DNA from: Clostridium sp. CMCC3677
GTDB taxonomy: Bacteria > Bacillota > Clostridia > Clostridiales > Clostridiaceae
Direction of reading: 5' to 3'
DNA length: 64,000 nt
Assembly (NCBI RefSeq): GCF_023845585.1
Contig: NZ_JAMQHS010000002.1
Coordinates: forward strand, 186,001 to 250,000
A program made the translations under genes and the position numbers. Positions 16,944-27,237 of the stretch are shown piece by piece; position 1 is the first letter of the stretch, and each line of letters begins with the position of its first letter. The notes under the pieces were generated by a model that worked only from the letters and a program-made list of their open reading frames with translations, was not told where the DNA came from and did not search any database.

Positions 16944-19784
16944 ATGGCTTTAACGCCAATGATGGTAGAGTACATGAAAACAAAAGAAGAATATAATGAT
17001 TGTATTCTATTTTATAGATTAGGTGACTTTTATGAGATGTTCTTTGATGATGCACTAACTGTATCTAGAGAGCTTGAACTTGTTTTAACAGGCAAAAATT
17101 GTGGACTTGAAGAAAGAGCACCAATGTGTGGTATTCCACATCATGCAGCTGCTGCATACATCCCAAGACTTGTTACTAAAGGATATAAGGTTGCTATATG
17201 TGAACAACTTGAAGATCCCAAGCAAAGCAAAGGAATAGTAAAAAGAGGAGTTGTAAAAGTAATAACTCCAGGAACATTTATAGATAGTAATTCTAATTTA
17301 GAAAATGATAATACATATTTAATGGTGATATATGGATATGAAGATAAATTTGGAATAGCAATGTCTGATATAAGTACTGGTGAATTTAAAACTACATCTT
17401 TTAATAATATTAAGATGAGCTTATTAGATGAGATTTCAAAGGTTTCTCCAAAAGAAATACTAGTTGACAATAATATAAGCGAAGAATTGTTAGAAGAAAT
17501 AAACAATGTACTTCCTGTTCTTATAACGAAAAAAGATTTTAATGAGTTTTTAGTTTCAAAAGAAGAACTTATAGAGCAGTTTTCAGACTTAGAAGTAAGT
17601 GGATTAACAATAGAAAGAGAGATTCCAAGTAAAGTACTTCTTAAATATATAAATGAAACTCAAAAGATGAGTTTAACGAATATCAATTTATTAGAACAAT
17701 ATGAAATTATAAATTATATGACCATAGATGGAAATTCAAGAAGAAACTTAGAGCTTACAGAAAGTATAAGAGAAAAAACTAAAAAAGGATCTCTTCTTTG
17801 GGTTCTTGATAAAAGTGCAACATCTATGGGGGGAAGAACTTTAAGAAAATGGATAGATGAACCTCTTATAGTTAAAGATGAAATAGAAAAAAGATTAAGT
17901 GGAGTTGAAGAAGTATTTAATTCAATAGGTTTCAATGAAGACTTAAGAAGCGCTTTAAAAGAAATTTATGATATAGAACGAATTGTTGGTAAAATATCCA
18001 ATAAAAATGTCAATGCTAAAGATTTATTATCTCTTAAATCATCTTTAGATAAACTTCCATGTATTAAGGAACTTTTAAAAGATACTAGTTCTGAATTGTT
18101 AAAAGGATACTATGAAAATTTAGATGAATTGATTGATGTAAGAGATTTATTAAATGACTCTATTAAAGAAGATCCTGGTTTAAGTTTAAAAGAAGGAAAC
18201 ATAATAAAAGATGGATATAATACTTTAGTAGATGAATTACGTCAAAGTAAACTTCATGGAAAAGAGTGGATTGCTGCTCTTGAAAATAGAGAACGTGAAT
18301 TTACAGGTATTAAGTCTTTAAAGGTTGGTTATAATAAGGTATTTGGATACTATATAGAAATAAGTAAATCAAATTATAATTCTATCCCAGAAGGTAGATA
18401 TATAAGAAAGCAAACATTAGCTAATGCTGAAAGATTTATAACTGAAGAACTTAAAGTTATGGAAGATAAAATTTTAGGTTCTGAAGAAAAACTTATTAAC
18501 TTAGAATATTCTATATTTGTTGAAATAAGAGATAAAATTGAAAAAGAAATAAGCAGATTAAAAAAGAGCGCTAGGATAATATCAGATTTAGATGGTATTT
18601 CAACTTTAGCTTTAGTTGCTTTAGAAAATGATTATATTAAACCTGAAATAAATACAGATGGATTAATTAAAATAACTGATGGAAGACACCCTGTAGTTGA
18701 AAAAGTAATTGGAAAGGGAGACTTTGTATCAAATAATACTGCATTAAATCAAACTGATAAGGAATTACTTCTTATTACAGGACCTAACATGGCTGGTAAA
18801 TCTACGTATATGAGACAGGTAGCCCTTATAACATTGATGGCTCAAATAGGTTCATTTGTACCTGCAACTAGTGCAAACATATCTATCTGTGATAAGATCT
18901 TTACAAGAATAGGAGCATCTGATGATTTAGCAGGTGGAAAGTCTACATTTATGGTTGAAATGTGGGAAGTTTCTAATATTTTAAAAAATGCTACAAGTAA
19001 TAGTTTAGTTTTACTTGATGAAGTGGGAAGAGGAACTTCAACTTATGATGGACTTTCAATTGCTTGGTCTGTTATTGAATATATAACTAAGAATAAGGAT
19101 TTAAGATGCAAAACTTTATTTGCAACTCACTATCATGAACTTGTTAAACTTGAAGGGATTTTACCTGGAGTTAAAAATTACTCTGTAGCAGTTAAAAAAT
19201 TAAAAGATAACGTAGTCTTTTTAAGAAAAATAGTAGAGGGCGGTGCAGATGAATCTTACGGTATAGAAGTTGCAAAGCTTGCAGGACTTCCTGAGAATGT
19301 TATTAATCGTGCTAGAGAAATTCTTGAGGATTTAGAAGGCAAAAATGCCTTTGATATAAATAAAGTATCAGCATGTTCAATGGATTCAGATGAAGAAAAA
19401 GAAATTGCTATTGATTCTACTAAAAATGAAGAGGATAAAATTATTTCTAATGCACAAAATAATCTAGATCAAAATATAGATATAAATGAAACTAGTTGTA
19501 ACTATACTGAAGAGAGAATCTTAAGAGTTGAAACTCAAAATGCAGAGTATGAAGAAACTATAAAATCTTTAAAATCTGAAATAAAAGAGTTAAAAGAATC
19601 AAACAATAATAAACACACCAAGAAGCATAAAGATGTTTCTAATGACAATATGCAAATTAACTTTGAATTTATAGAAAAAGAAAGTTTTATAAAAGAACTT
19701 AGTGAAGTAGATATATTAAACCTTAATCCTATGGAAGCTATGAATACTTTATATAAATTAGTTACAGATGCAAAAAAACTTTAA
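16944..19784 (+). CDS. mutS: DNA mismatch repair protein MutS
   Basis: 946 residues. MutS binds mismatches as a clamp and recruits MutL in an ATP-dependent way. The mismatch-reading F-x-E motif is F29-Y-E31 (GDFYEMF). The ATPase has Walker [10 protein letters not shown] near 613, Walker [13 protein letters not shown] near 690 and the FATHYHEL motif. At about 815-905 there is a charged, low-complexity insertion, longer than in Bacillus MutS and probably flexible. The chain ends with the usual helix ([20 protein letters not shown]), the tetramerisation/clamp-interaction tail. AAGGAGG precedes ATG. A zinc-ribbon mini-gene follows by 27 bp. mutL is separated from it here by the trehalose operon. 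Confidence 0.98.
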   Translation: MALTPMMVEYMKTKEEYNDCILFYRLGDFYEMFFDDALTVSRELELVLTGKNCGLEERAPMCGIPHHAAAAYIPRLVTKGYKVAICEQLEDPKQSKGIVKRGVVKVITPGTFIDSNSNLENDNTYLMVIYGYEDKFGIAMSDISTGEFKTTSFNNIKMSLLDEISKVSPKEILVDNNISEELLEEINNVLPVLITKKDFNEFLVSKEELIEQFSDLEVSGLTIEREIPSKVLLKYINETQKMSLTNINLLEQYEIINYMTIDGNSRRNLELTESIREKTKKGSLLWVLDKSATSMGGRTLRKWIDEPLIVKDEIEKRLSGVEEVFNSIGFNEDLRSALKEIYDIERIVGKISNKNVNAKDLLSLKSSLDKLPCIKELLKDTSSELLKGYYENLDELIDVRDLLNDSIKEDPGLSLKEGNIIKDGYNTLVDELRQSKLHGKEWIAALENREREFTGIKSLKVGYNKVFGYYIEISKSNYNSIPEGRYIRKQTLANAERFITEELKVMEDKILGSEEKLINLEYSIFVEIRDKIEKEISRLKKSARIISDLDGISTLALVALENDYIKPEINTDGLIKITDGRHPVVEKVIGKGDFVSNNTALNQTDKELLLITGPNMAGKSTYMRQVALITLMAQIGSFVPATSANISICDKIFTRIGASDDLAGGKSTFMVEMWEVSNILKNATSNSLVLLDEVGRGTSTYDGLSIAWSVIEYITKNKDLRCKTLFATHYHELVKLEGILPGVKNYSVAVKKLKDNVVFLRKIVEGGADESYGIEVAKLAGLPENVINRAREILEDLEGKNAFDINKVSACSMDSDEEKEIAIDSTKNEEDKIISNAQNNLDQNIDINETSCNYTEERILRVETQNAEYEETIKSLKSEIKELKESNNNKHTKKHKDVSNDNMQINFEFIEKESFIKELSEVDILNLNPMEAMNTLYKLVTDAKKL

Positions 19785-19811
19785 TAAAAATGATAAATAG
19801 GAGATAAATTT

Positions 19812-19979
19812 ATGAATTGTGGTTGTAGTATTCCTTTAGAATGTCCAAAATGCAGTAAAAATCTACTTAGAAAACGTAAAATAGATGGAGCATATATAAT
19901 AATAGAGAGAGCTTGTCCAAATCCCCAATGTAATTATGTAATTAGAGAAGCTAAGATTTTTAATGATGATGTAAATTAA
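19812..19979 (+). CDS. 55-aa zinc-ribbon protein downstream of mutS
   Basis: A short ORF starting MNCGCSIPLECPKCSKNLL, with a second cysteine pair in RACPNPQCNYVI and the end NDDVN. The cysteines (CxC, CxxC and CxxxxC) fit a zinc ribbon. TAGGAGAT before ATG is a good ribosome site. It lies 27 bp after mutS and directly before a strong terminator, so it is the last gene of the mutS transcript. No function is known to me. The clean frame, cysteine pattern and placement make it very likely real. Confidence 0.7.
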   Translation: MNCGCSIPLECPKCSKNLLRKRKIDGAYIIIERACPNPQCNYVIREAKIFNDDVN

Positions 19980-19986
19980 ATTTAAG

Positions 19987-20033
19987 ATACCTTAAAACAT
20001 TCTAATCTAATAGTTTGTTTTAAGGTATTTTTT
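19987..20033 (+). terminator. Terminator ending mutS transcript
   Basis: Perfect 13-bp stem ATACCTTAAAACA/TGTTTTAAGGTAT followed by a T-run. Confidence 0.92.
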
Positions 20034-20060
20034 ACTAAATAAAAAAGTTTAATGTAAACA

Positions 20061-20090
20061 TTGACAATACATATACGTATAGGTTATTAT
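20061..20090 (+). promoter_or_regulatory. tre operon promoter
   Basis: Perfect TTGACA (20061-20066), an 18-bp spacer and TATTAT (20085-20090). The spacer is almost entirely occupied by the first TreR-like operator, so repressor and polymerase should compete. Confidence 0.75.
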
Positions 20091-20114
20091 TTAATCACAA
20101 CATATACGTATATG
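20070..20114. promoter_or_regulatory. Two TreR-type palindromic operators
   Basis: Site 1 CATATACGTATAGG (20070-20083) is one base from a perfect palindrome and sits between -35 and -10. Site 2 CATATACGTATATG (20101-20114) is a perfect palindrome just after the start point. Centres are 31 bp apart, about three helical turns, allowing same-face or cooperative binding. Assignment to TreR is by location in an operon that encodes a GntR/TreR repressor. Confidence 0.8.
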
Positions 20115-20136
20115 TATTGAGAGGGAGGGAAAAATA

Positions 20137-21543
20137 ATGTCTAAGTATAATAAGGAAGTTAAAGAGTTATTAGAATTCATTGGTGGAAAAGAAAATATAA
20201 GTGCTGTATCACATTGTGCAACAAGAATGAGATTTGTTTTAAATGATACATCTATTGCAGATGAAGAAAAAATTAAAAAAATAAAATCTGTTAAGGGTAC
20301 ATTTACTCAAGCAGGGCAGTTTCAAGTTATTATTGGAAACGATGTAGCGGAATTTTATAATGATTTTACTGCATTAGCTGGAATTGATGGAGTAAGCAAG
20401 GACAACTTAAAAAGTTCAGCTAAATCAAATATGAATATTGTTCAAAGAATGATGGCTAATATAGCAGAAATATTTTCACCCTTAATACCTGCAATTATAG
20501 TAGGAGGACTTATATTAGGTTTTAGAAATATCATAGGTGATATTAAGATGTTTGAAAACAGTACAAAAACTCTTATTGAAATATCACAGTTTTGGGCAGG
20601 AACGCATAGCTTTCTATGGTTAATAGGTGAAGCGATATTCCACTTCTTACCTGTTGGAATTACATGGGCCGTAACCAAGAAAATGGGAACAACTCAAATA
20701 CTTGGTATAGTACTAGGTATTACATTAGTATCACCTCAACTTTTAAATGCTTATGCTGTTGCAGAAGCTGACATAATTCCATTTTGGGATTTTGGTTTTG
20801 CAAAAATAGATATGATTGGTTATCAAGCACAAGTTATACCTGCTATTTTAGCTGGATTTGTACTAGCATATCTTGAAAAAGGAGTTAGAAAAATAGTTCC
20901 TTCTTCAATTTCAATGATATTTGTACCATTCTTTGCTTTAGTACCAACGGTATTAATAGCACATACTGTTCTTGGACCTATAGGTTGGACAATTGGATCT
21001 TGGGTTTCAGCAGTAGTTTATGGTGGATTAACATCAGCATTTGGTAGTATATTTGCTGCAATCTTTGGATTCCTTTATGCACCGCTTGTTATAACTGGAT
21101 TACATCACATGACTAATGCAATAGACTTACAATTAATGGCTCAATTCAAAGGAACATCTTTATGGCCAATGATAGCTTTATCAAATATAGCTCAAGGATC
21201 AGCAGTTTTAGCCATGATTTATCTTCAAAGAAAAAATGAAGAAGAAAAACAAATAGCCATTCCAGCATGTATATCAGCTTACTTAGGTGTAACTGAACCT
21301 GCATTATTTGGTATAAATATAAAATATAGATTCCCATTTGTATGTGGAATGGTAGGATCAGCTATAGCCGCTGTAATATCTGTATCAACTGGAGTAATGG
21401 CAAACTCTGTAGGAATTGGTGGATTACCTGGTATTCTATCAATTAAACCACAACATATGCTTATGTTTGCAGTAGCAATGGTAATAGCTATAGTAGTGCC
21501 ATTTATGTTAACTTTAATAATTGGAAAGAAAAAACTAAGCTAA
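20137..21543 (+). CDS. treP: Trehalose-specific PTS transporter subunit IIBC
   Basis: A 468-residue PTS permease of the glucose superfamily. The IIB domain has its phosphocysteine C27 in SHCATRMRF (residues about 1-90). The IIC membrane domain follows (about 105-465), including the GITWAVTKKMG and HHMTNAIDLQL regions. No IIA domain is fused, so phosphate must come from a IIA protein encoded elsewhere. It imports trehalose as trehalose-6-phosphate. It is first in treP-treC-treR. GAGGGAGGG is a strong ribosome site, and the promoter carries two operators. Trehalose specificity rests on the neighbouring phosphotrehalase and TreR-like gene. Confidence 0.93.
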   Translation: MSKYNKEVKELLEFIGGKENISAVSHCATRMRFVLNDTSIADEEKIKKIKSVKGTFTQAGQFQVIIGNDVAEFYNDFTALAGIDGVSKDNLKSSAKSNMNIVQRMMANIAEIFSPLIPAIIVGGLILGFRNIIGDIKMFENSTKTLIEISQFWAGTHSFLWLIGEAIFHFLPVGITWAVTKKMGTTQILGIVLGITLVSPQLLNAYAVAEADIIPFWDFGFAKIDMIGYQAQVIPAILAGFVLAYLEKGVRKIVPSSISMIFVPFFALVPTVLIAHTVLGPIGWTIGSWVSAVVYGGLTSAFGSIFAAIFGFLYAPLVITGLHHMTNAIDLQLMAQFKGTSLWPMIALSNIAQGSAVLAMIYLQRKNEEEKQIAIPACISAYLGVTEPALFGINIKYRFPFVCGMVGSAIAAVISVSTGVMANSVGIGGLPGILSIKPQHMLMFAVAMVIAIVVPFMLTLIIGKKKLS

Positions 21544-21577
21544 TAAATAATAATTTTAAATTGGAGGAATTAGCAGT

Positions 21578-23236
21578 ATGAAAGACTTTAAAAAAAGTAC
21601 TGTTTATCAAATATATCCTAAATCATTTAATGATTCAAATGGAGATGGAATAGGCGATTTAAATGGAGTAATAAACAAACTAGATTATTTAAAGGAATTA
21701 GGGATTGATTATATTTGGCTTACTCCTTTTTATGTATCACCACAAAAGGATAATGGTTATGACGTAGCTGATTATTATAATATAGACCCTTTGTTTGGAA
21801 CCAATGAAGATTTTGATAAACTTGTTAAAGAAGCTAAAAAAAGAAATATTAATATAATGCTTGATATGGTATTTAACCATACTTCAACAGAGCATAAGTG
21901 GTTTAAGAGTGCTCTAAATGGAGAGGAAAAGTTTAAAGACTTCTATATATTTAAAGAAGGTAAAGAAGATAAACCACCAACTAATTGGCAATCAAAATTT
22001 GGAGGGAGTGCTTGGGAATATATAGATAAATTTGATGAATACTATTTGCATTTATTTGATAAGACACAAGGAGACTTAGATTGGACCAATTCAGAAGTTA
22101 AAAACGAAATATACAAAATAGTAAACCATTGGATAAACAAAGGTGTTAAAGGATTTAGATTTGATGTTATAAATTTAATTTCAAAACCAGAAAAATTTGA
22201 AGATGATACTATGGGCGATGGAAGAAGATTTTATACAGATGGTCCTAATATACATAAATATTTAAAGGAATTAAATAAAAATACTTTCGGTAAATATAAC
22301 GATATAATAACAGTTGGAGAAATGTCCTCTACAACTATAGATAATTGTATTAAATATTCAAATCCGGATGAAAAAGAGTTATCTATGGTATTTAACTTTC
22401 ATCATTTAAAAGTCGATTATGATAATGGTGATAAATGGACACTTATGAACTTTGATTTTAAATTACTAAAATCTATCTTCAAAGAATGGCAAGAAGGTAT
22501 GGAACAAGGGAATGGTTGGAATGCAGTATTTTGGTGTAACCATGATCAGCCAAGAATAATTTCTAGATTTGGAAATACTGATAAATATCATAAAGAAAGT
22601 GGAAAAATGCTTGGAACTTGTATTCATATGATGAGAGGAACACCATATATTTATCAAGGTGAAGAATTTGGAATGACAAATCCTAATTTTAATTCAATAG
22701 ATGAATATAGAGATATTGAATCTAAGAATTATTATGATATTTTAAAAGCAAATGGTGTTAATGAAGAAGAAATATATAAGATATTAGCATCAAAATCAAG
22801 AGACAATTCAAGAACCCCTATGCAATGGAATGATAAAAATAATAGTGGATTTTCAACTAGCGTACCTTGGATACCAGTAGGTAAATCTTATAAAGAAATA
22901 AATGCAGAAAATGCATTAAAAGATAGTGATTCTATATTCTATCATTATAAAAATCTTATAAAGATTAGAAAGGAATATGATGTTGTTTCAAATGGATCAT
23001 TTAATATGATACTTGAAGAACATGAAAAAGTTTTAGCATATACTAGAGAATATAACAATGAGAAATTAATAGTTTTAAATAACTTTTATGCTGAAAAGAC
23101 TGAGGTATTATTACCACATAATCTTTTATTTAAAAATTGTAGAATATTAATTTCAAATTATAAAGATAGTATAGATTTAAATGATAAAATTTTACTTAGA
23201 CCATATGAATCTGTTGTTTATATTGTTGAGAATTAA
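21578..23236 (+). CDS. treC: Trehalose-6-phosphate hydrolase (alpha,alpha-phosphotrehalase)
   Basis: A 552-residue GH13 enzyme splitting trehalose-6-phosphate into glucose and glucose-6-phosphate. Motifs run in order: QIYPKSFNDSNGDGIGDLNG, DMVFNHTSTEH, GFRFDVINLI (nucleophile Asp), TVGEMSS (acid/base Glu) and WCNHDQPR (transition-state Asp). The length fits TreC and oligo-1,6-glucosidase relatives; the operon context decides for trehalose. GGAGG lies before ATG. It is 34 bp after treP and 36 bp before treR. Confidence 0.95.
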   Translation: MKDFKKSTVYQIYPKSFNDSNGDGIGDLNGVINKLDYLKELGIDYIWLTPFYVSPQKDNGYDVADYYNIDPLFGTNEDFDKLVKEAKKRNINIMLDMVFNHTSTEHKWFKSALNGEEKFKDFYIFKEGKEDKPPTNWQSKFGGSAWEYIDKFDEYYLHLFDKTQGDLDWTNSEVKNEIYKIVNHWINKGVKGFRFDVINLISKPEKFEDDTMGDGRRFYTDGPNIHKYLKELNKNTFGKYNDIITVGEMSSTTIDNCIKYSNPDEKELSMVFNFHHLKVDYDNGDKWTLMNFDFKLLKSIFKEWQEGMEQGNGWNAVFWCNHDQPRIISRFGNTDKYHKESGKMLGTCIHMMRGTPYIYQGEEFGMTNPNFNSIDEYRDIESKNYYDILKANGVNEEEIYKILASKSRDNSRTPMQWNDKNNSGFSTSVPWIPVGKSYKEINAENALKDSDSIFYHYKNLIKIRKEYDVVSNGSFNMILEEHEKVLAYTREYNNEKLIVLNNFYAEKTEVLLPHNLLFKNCRILISNYKDSIDLNDKILLRPYESVVYIVEN

Positions 23237-23272
23237 GTATATATTATGTTAAAATGTTTATGGTGATAAATT

Positions 23273-23986
23273 ATGGCGAGTAAATATTTTAATATATATA
23301 GTGAAATTGCAAATAAAATAGAAAATGGGATATTTAAAGCAAATGATGAAATTTCTTCAGAAAGTGATCTTATGAAAGAATATAAAGTTTCTAGAGATAC
23401 TGCAAGAAAAGCATTAACTTTGCTTGAGGAAAATGGATATATACAAAAGATAAAAGGTAGACGGTCTTTTGTGTTAGATATAAATAAATTTGATTTTCCT
23501 GTATCAGGTGTAGTTAGTTTTAAAGAAATTGCAGATAAACTAGGACCAAATTCTAAAACTAAAGTTGAAGTTTTAGAATGTGTTCATCCAAATGAAAGTA
23601 TTAGTAGAAAACTAGAATTAAGCTCTAAGGATAAGGTTTGGAAAATAATAAGATCTAGAAGCATCGCAGATGAAAGAATAATCTTAGATAAAGATTATTT
23701 AGTAAAAAAATATGTTGAAAATATCACTGAAGAAATATGTGAAGAATCTATTTATAAGTATATTGAAGATGAACTTGGATTAAAAATAGCTTATGCAAAA
23801 AAAGAAATAACTGTTCAATTTGCAACAGAAGAAGACAAAAAGTATTTAAATATGAAAAACTTTAATATGATTGTTGTTGTTAAAAGTTATACTTACTTAG
23901 ATGATACAAGTCTGTTTCAATATACTGAGTCTAGACATAGACCAGATAAGTTTAAATTTGTAGATTTTGCAAGAAGACGTAAATAA
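23273..23986 (+). CDS. treR: GntR-family trehalose operon repressor
   Basis: A 237-residue GntR/HutC-type regulator. The N-terminal winged helix is at about 1-70 (IENGIFKANDEISSESDLMK, VSRDTARKALTLLEENGYI). The effector domain is a UTRA fold (about 90-235). TreR repressors release DNA on binding trehalose-6-phosphate. Being the third gene of the operon it controls makes regulation auto-limiting. The likely targets are the two palindromes at 20070-20114. GGTGAT serves as ribosome site and a strong terminator follows. Confidence 0.92.
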   Translation: MASKYFNIYSEIANKIENGIFKANDEISSESDLMKEYKVSRDTARKALTLLEENGYIQKIKGRRSFVLDINKFDFPVSGVVSFKEIADKLGPNSKTKVEVLECVHPNESISRKLELSSKDKVWKIIRSRSIADERIILDKDYLVKKYVENITEEICEESIYKYIEDELGLKIAYAKKEITVQFATEEDKKYLNMKNFNMIVVVKSYTYLDDTSLFQYTESRHRPDKFKFVDFARRRK

Positions 23987-24012
23987 AAATTATAATGATT
24001 TATTAAATAATT

Positions 24013-24058
24013 AAAAACTCTTAGGTGTTATTTTCAGAAATATAACCTAAGAGTTTTT
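24013..24058 (+). terminator. Terminator after treR
   Basis: AAAACTCTTAGGT pairs with ACCTAAGAGTTTT, followed by TTAATTTG. The stem is strong and ends the tre operon. Confidence 0.9.
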
Positions 24059-24219
24059 AATTTGTATTTGTAAATATAATTTAGATTTGTTATTAGCAAT
24101 TAAATTGGATATAATACATTTGAAGAAACTTATAAATGGGAATTAAATATCTAAATATACATGCAATATGTTATATTAGATTTACTTATAAAGTAGAGAC
24201 TTACAAGGGGGTGCAAAAT

Positions 24220-26250
24220 GTGAAAAGAATTAATATATTAAATGAAGATACAGCTAATAAAATTGCAGCAGGTGAAGTAGTAGAAAGACCTGCATCAGTA
24301 GTAAAGGAATTAGTCGAAAATGCTATAGATGCAAATTCTAAGAATATATTAATAGAAATAGAAGAGGGTGGAAGTTCTTTAATAAGAATTATTGATGATG
24401 GAGATGGCATTTATAAAGAGGATATAGAGAAAGCTTTTTTGCCACATGCCACAAGCAAGATAAAAGAGTCTGAAGATATATATAGTATTAACACATTAGG
24501 TTTTAGGGGGGAAGCTCTTCCATCTATTGCATCAGTAGCTAGAGTTAATTTAAAAACAAAACAAGAAACTGAAGAATGTGGATATGAAATTACAATAGAA
24601 GGTGGAAAATTTTCAGAAGTTACAGAATGTGGAGTTAATAAAGGAACTATAATGGAAGTAAGGGATTTATTTTTCAATGTTCCAGCAAGAAAAAAGTTTC
24701 TTAAAACAATATCTAAAGAATCATCTTTAATTAATGATATTATAACTAGAATAGCTTTATCTAACCCTAACATTAGTTTTAAACTATTTAATAATGGGAA
24801 AAAGATTGTTCATACATATGGTAATGGCAACATGAAAGATGTTATAAGAACTATATATGGTAAAAGTATAGTTGAAAATGTATTATATTTTGAAGATACA
24901 TCTGATATTGCTACTATTTATGGTTACGTAGGAAAAGAGGATATCGCTAGAGGTTCTAGGAATAATCAAAGTATTTTTGTAAATAGCAGATATATAAAGA
25001 ATAGAAGTTTAGGAATTGCAGTAGAGCAAGCATTTAAATCATTTTCTACTGTAAGTAAGTTTCCCTTCTTTATATTATTTATAGATATATACCCTGAATA
25101 TATAGATGTGAATATTCATCCAACTAAATCAGAAGTAAAATTCAATGATGAACGTTTTATTTTTAAAAAGATATTTGGTGCTGTTCATACATCTTTAAAG
25201 GAAGAAGTTTTTAGTACATTTTCAATACCAGAAGAAGAAAACGAAGCTACTCGTAAGAATCCTAATTTAAATATTGAGGAAATAACATTTAAAATTGAAG
25301 AAGAACAAGAAAAAGTTAAGCTTAATACTAATCATTTGTCACAAAAGAACATATGTTCTATATACGAGGATAATAGCATAAATAATCATATTTATGATGA
25401 AAAATACAAAAAAGACACTGATATTCATAATAAGATTCCTTTAAATGTTAATATTCCAGTTGATTTAAAAAGTGATCACATTAAATTAGAAGATGATGCT
25501 AATAGTTGTTCTAATAAAGAAGTGATTTGTGACAATAATGAAGTAAATTATGAAACCTCTTATACATCTAACTCTAATAAGTATGAAGATAGCTGTAAAG
25601 GTGAGAAATATAAGGAAAGTAAATCAAAAACAGTAGGAACATCAGAATTATTAAAAGAAAAAATTCCAAAGTTTCCTGCTATAAAAATTATTGGTCAATA
25701 TAATAAAACGTATATATTAGGGGAATATGCAGGAACTCTTTATATGATAGATCAACACGCAGCTCATGAAAAAATAATGTTTGAAAAGTATTTAAATGAT
25801 ATAAATTGTGGAGATATAATAATACAGCCCCTTATGATACCAACAGTAATTGATTTAAGCATGGATGATTACTCGTATTTTGAAGAAAACAAAGATATAT
25901 TTAAAGAAGCTGGTTTTACTATTGAAGAATTTGGTGGCACATCTATAGCATTAAAAGAAGTACCTTATTTTCTAGGTAAGCTAAAACCTAAGAATTTGTT
26001 TTTAGAAATATTAGATAATCTTAAAAATTTAGGATCAGGTAAAACTACTGAAGTTAAATATAATGCTATAGCAACTAAAGCATGCAAATCAGCAGTAAAA
26101 GGAAATGATTCTTTAGATGAGTTAGAGATGGTTAAATTAATAGAAGAGTTACGGTATATAGATGATCCTTTCCATTGTCCTCACGGAAGACCAACTATTA
26201 TTCAATTTACTAGTACAGATATAGATAAAAAATTTAGGAGGATTGTTTAA
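24220..26250 (+). CDS. mutL: DNA mismatch repair endonuclease MutL
   Basis: 676 residues from a GTG start at 24220 (KRINILNEDTANKIAAGE), chosen because AAGGGGG lies 8 nt upstream. The longer ATG frame at 24136 adds 28 residues absent from the family. The GHKL ATPase motifs are ENAIDA, DDGDGI, ATSKI and TLGFRGEAL. A variable charged linker spans about 325-490. The C-terminal domain has the nicking-endonuclease metal motif DQHAAHEKIMFE, plus ATKACKSAVK, CPHGRP and a terminal FRR, so this is a self-nicking MutL as in MutH-less bacteria. The miaA start follows 3 bp after its stop. Confidence 0.97.
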   Translation: MKRINILNEDTANKIAAGEVVERPASVVKELVENAIDANSKNILIEIEEGGSSLIRIIDDGDGIYKEDIEKAFLPHATSKIKESEDIYSINTLGFRGEALPSIASVARVNLKTKQETEECGYEITIEGGKFSEVTECGVNKGTIMEVRDLFFNVPARKKFLKTISKESSLINDIITRIALSNPNISFKLFNNGKKIVHTYGNGNMKDVIRTIYGKSIVENVLYFEDTSDIATIYGYVGKEDIARGSRNNQSIFVNSRYIKNRSLGIAVEQAFKSFSTVSKFPFFILFIDIYPEYIDVNIHPTKSEVKFNDERFIFKKIFGAVHTSLKEEVFSTFSIPEEENEATRKNPNLNIEEITFKIEEEQEKVKLNTNHLSQKNICSIYEDNSINNHIYDEKYKKDTDIHNKIPLNVNIPVDLKSDHIKLEDDANSCSNKEVICDNNEVNYETSYTSNSNKYEDSCKGEKYKESKSKTVGTSELLKEKIPKFPAIKIIGQYNKTYILGEYAGTLYMIDQHAAHEKIMFEKYLNDINCGDIIIQPLMIPTVIDLSMDDYSYFEENKDIFKEAGFTIEEFGGTSIALKEVPYFLGKLKPKNLFLEILDNLKNLGSGKTTEVKYNAIATKACKSAVKGNDSLDELEMVKLIEELRYIDDPFHCPHGRPTIIQFTSTDIDKKFRRIV

Positions 26251-26253
26251 ATA

Positions 26254-27183
26254 ATGAAACAAAAGATTTTAGTTCTTGGAGGTCCTACAGCTGTTGGGAA
26301 AACAGAACTTTCAATAAAACTTGCAGAAAAATTAAATGGAGAGATACTATCAGCAGATTCAATGCAAATATATAAGAACATGGATATAGGTTCAGCTAAA
26401 GTTACAAAAGAAGAGATGAAAGATATAAATCATTATATGATAGATATTGTTTCTCCAGAAGAGGAATTTTCAGTTGCAGATTTTAAAAATATAGGTGAAA
26501 AAGCAATAAAAGAAATTATAGCTAAGGAAAAGCTTCCTATGATAGTTGGAGGAACAGGACTTTATATAAATTCTTTAACTTGTAATGTTACTTTTACAGA
26601 ATCTGAAAAAGATGATGAGTATAGAGCTTATCTAGAATCACTTGCAGAAGCTAATGGTAATACCTATGTCCATGAAATGCTTAAAGAAATAGATGAAATA
26701 AGTTATAGAGAGATACATCCTAACAATAGAAAAAGAGTAATAAGAGCTCTTGAAGTTTATAAAATTACTGGAAAGCCATTTAGTTCATATAATGTAGGTG
26801 ATGATTTTTATAAAACAGATTATGATGTATTTTATTATGTATTAACTATGGATAGAGAAAAGTTATATAATAGGATTAATAAGCGAGTAGAAATCATGAT
26901 TGAAAATGGACTTATTGATGAATGCATAGAATTAAAAAAACTTGGATATACTTCTGATATGCAATCTATGCAAGGAATAGGATATAAAGAAATATTTTAT
27001 TACTTAGATAAAAAAATTTCATTAGATGAAGCTATTAATTTGATAAAGCAGGGTTCAAGAAATTATGCTAAGAGACAATTAACTTGGTTTAGAAGAGATC
27101 CTAGATGTACTTTTTTAGATAAAGATGTATTGTCTGATGAGGAAATATTAAGCAAAATTGTTGATGACATAACAAATAACTAG
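26254..27183 (+). CDS. miaA: tRNA dimethylallyltransferase
   Basis: A 309-residue enzyme that adds a dimethylallyl group to N6 of A37 in tRNAs reading UNN codons; MiaB, also encoded in this window, then methylthiolates it. Walker A-like [11 protein letters not shown] at the N-terminus, DSMQIYK, and [10 protein letters not shown] are all present, and [20 protein letters not shown] marks the C-terminal tRNA-binding part. It is almost fused to mutL (3-bp gap) with its ribosome site (AGGAGG) inside the end of mutL, indicating translational coupling. Length is standard. Confidence 0.97.
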   Translation: MKQKILVLGGPTAVGKTELSIKLAEKLNGEILSADSMQIYKNMDIGSAKVTKEEMKDINHYMIDIVSPEEEFSVADFKNIGEKAIKEIIAKEKLPMIVGGTGLYINSLTCNVTFTESEKDDEYRAYLESLAEANGNTYVHEMLKEIDEISYREIHPNNRKRVIRALEVYKITGKPFSSYNVGDDFYKTDYDVFYYVLTMDREKLYNRINKRVEIMIENGLIDECIELKKLGYTSDMQSMQGIGYKEIFYYLDKKISLDEAINLIKQGSRNYAKRQLTWFRRDPRCTFLDKDVLSDEEILSKIVDDITNN

Positions 27184-27225
27184 GTTTATAATGGTATAAA
27201 GAGAATTAATAAAATGGAGGTAAAT

Positions 27226-27237
27226 ATGGTTTTATGA
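27226..27237 (+). promoter_or_regulatory. Three-codon mini-ORF overlapping the hfq start
   Basis: GGAGG (27216-27220) is ideally spaced (5 nt) for ATG at 27226, which reads MVL then TGA. That TGA overlaps the hfq ATG (ATGA at 27234-27237). The same GGAGG is 13 nt from the hfq ATG, longer than usual, so hfq may be translated by re-initiation. Confidence 0.45.

Noticed and set aside
24411..24773. 120-aa minus-strand frame opposite mutL
   Set aside because: Shadow of mutL codons, with no ribosome site or family resemblance. The same applies to other antisense frames over mutS, the chemoreceptor, miaA, the flavoprotein gene and beta-amylase.
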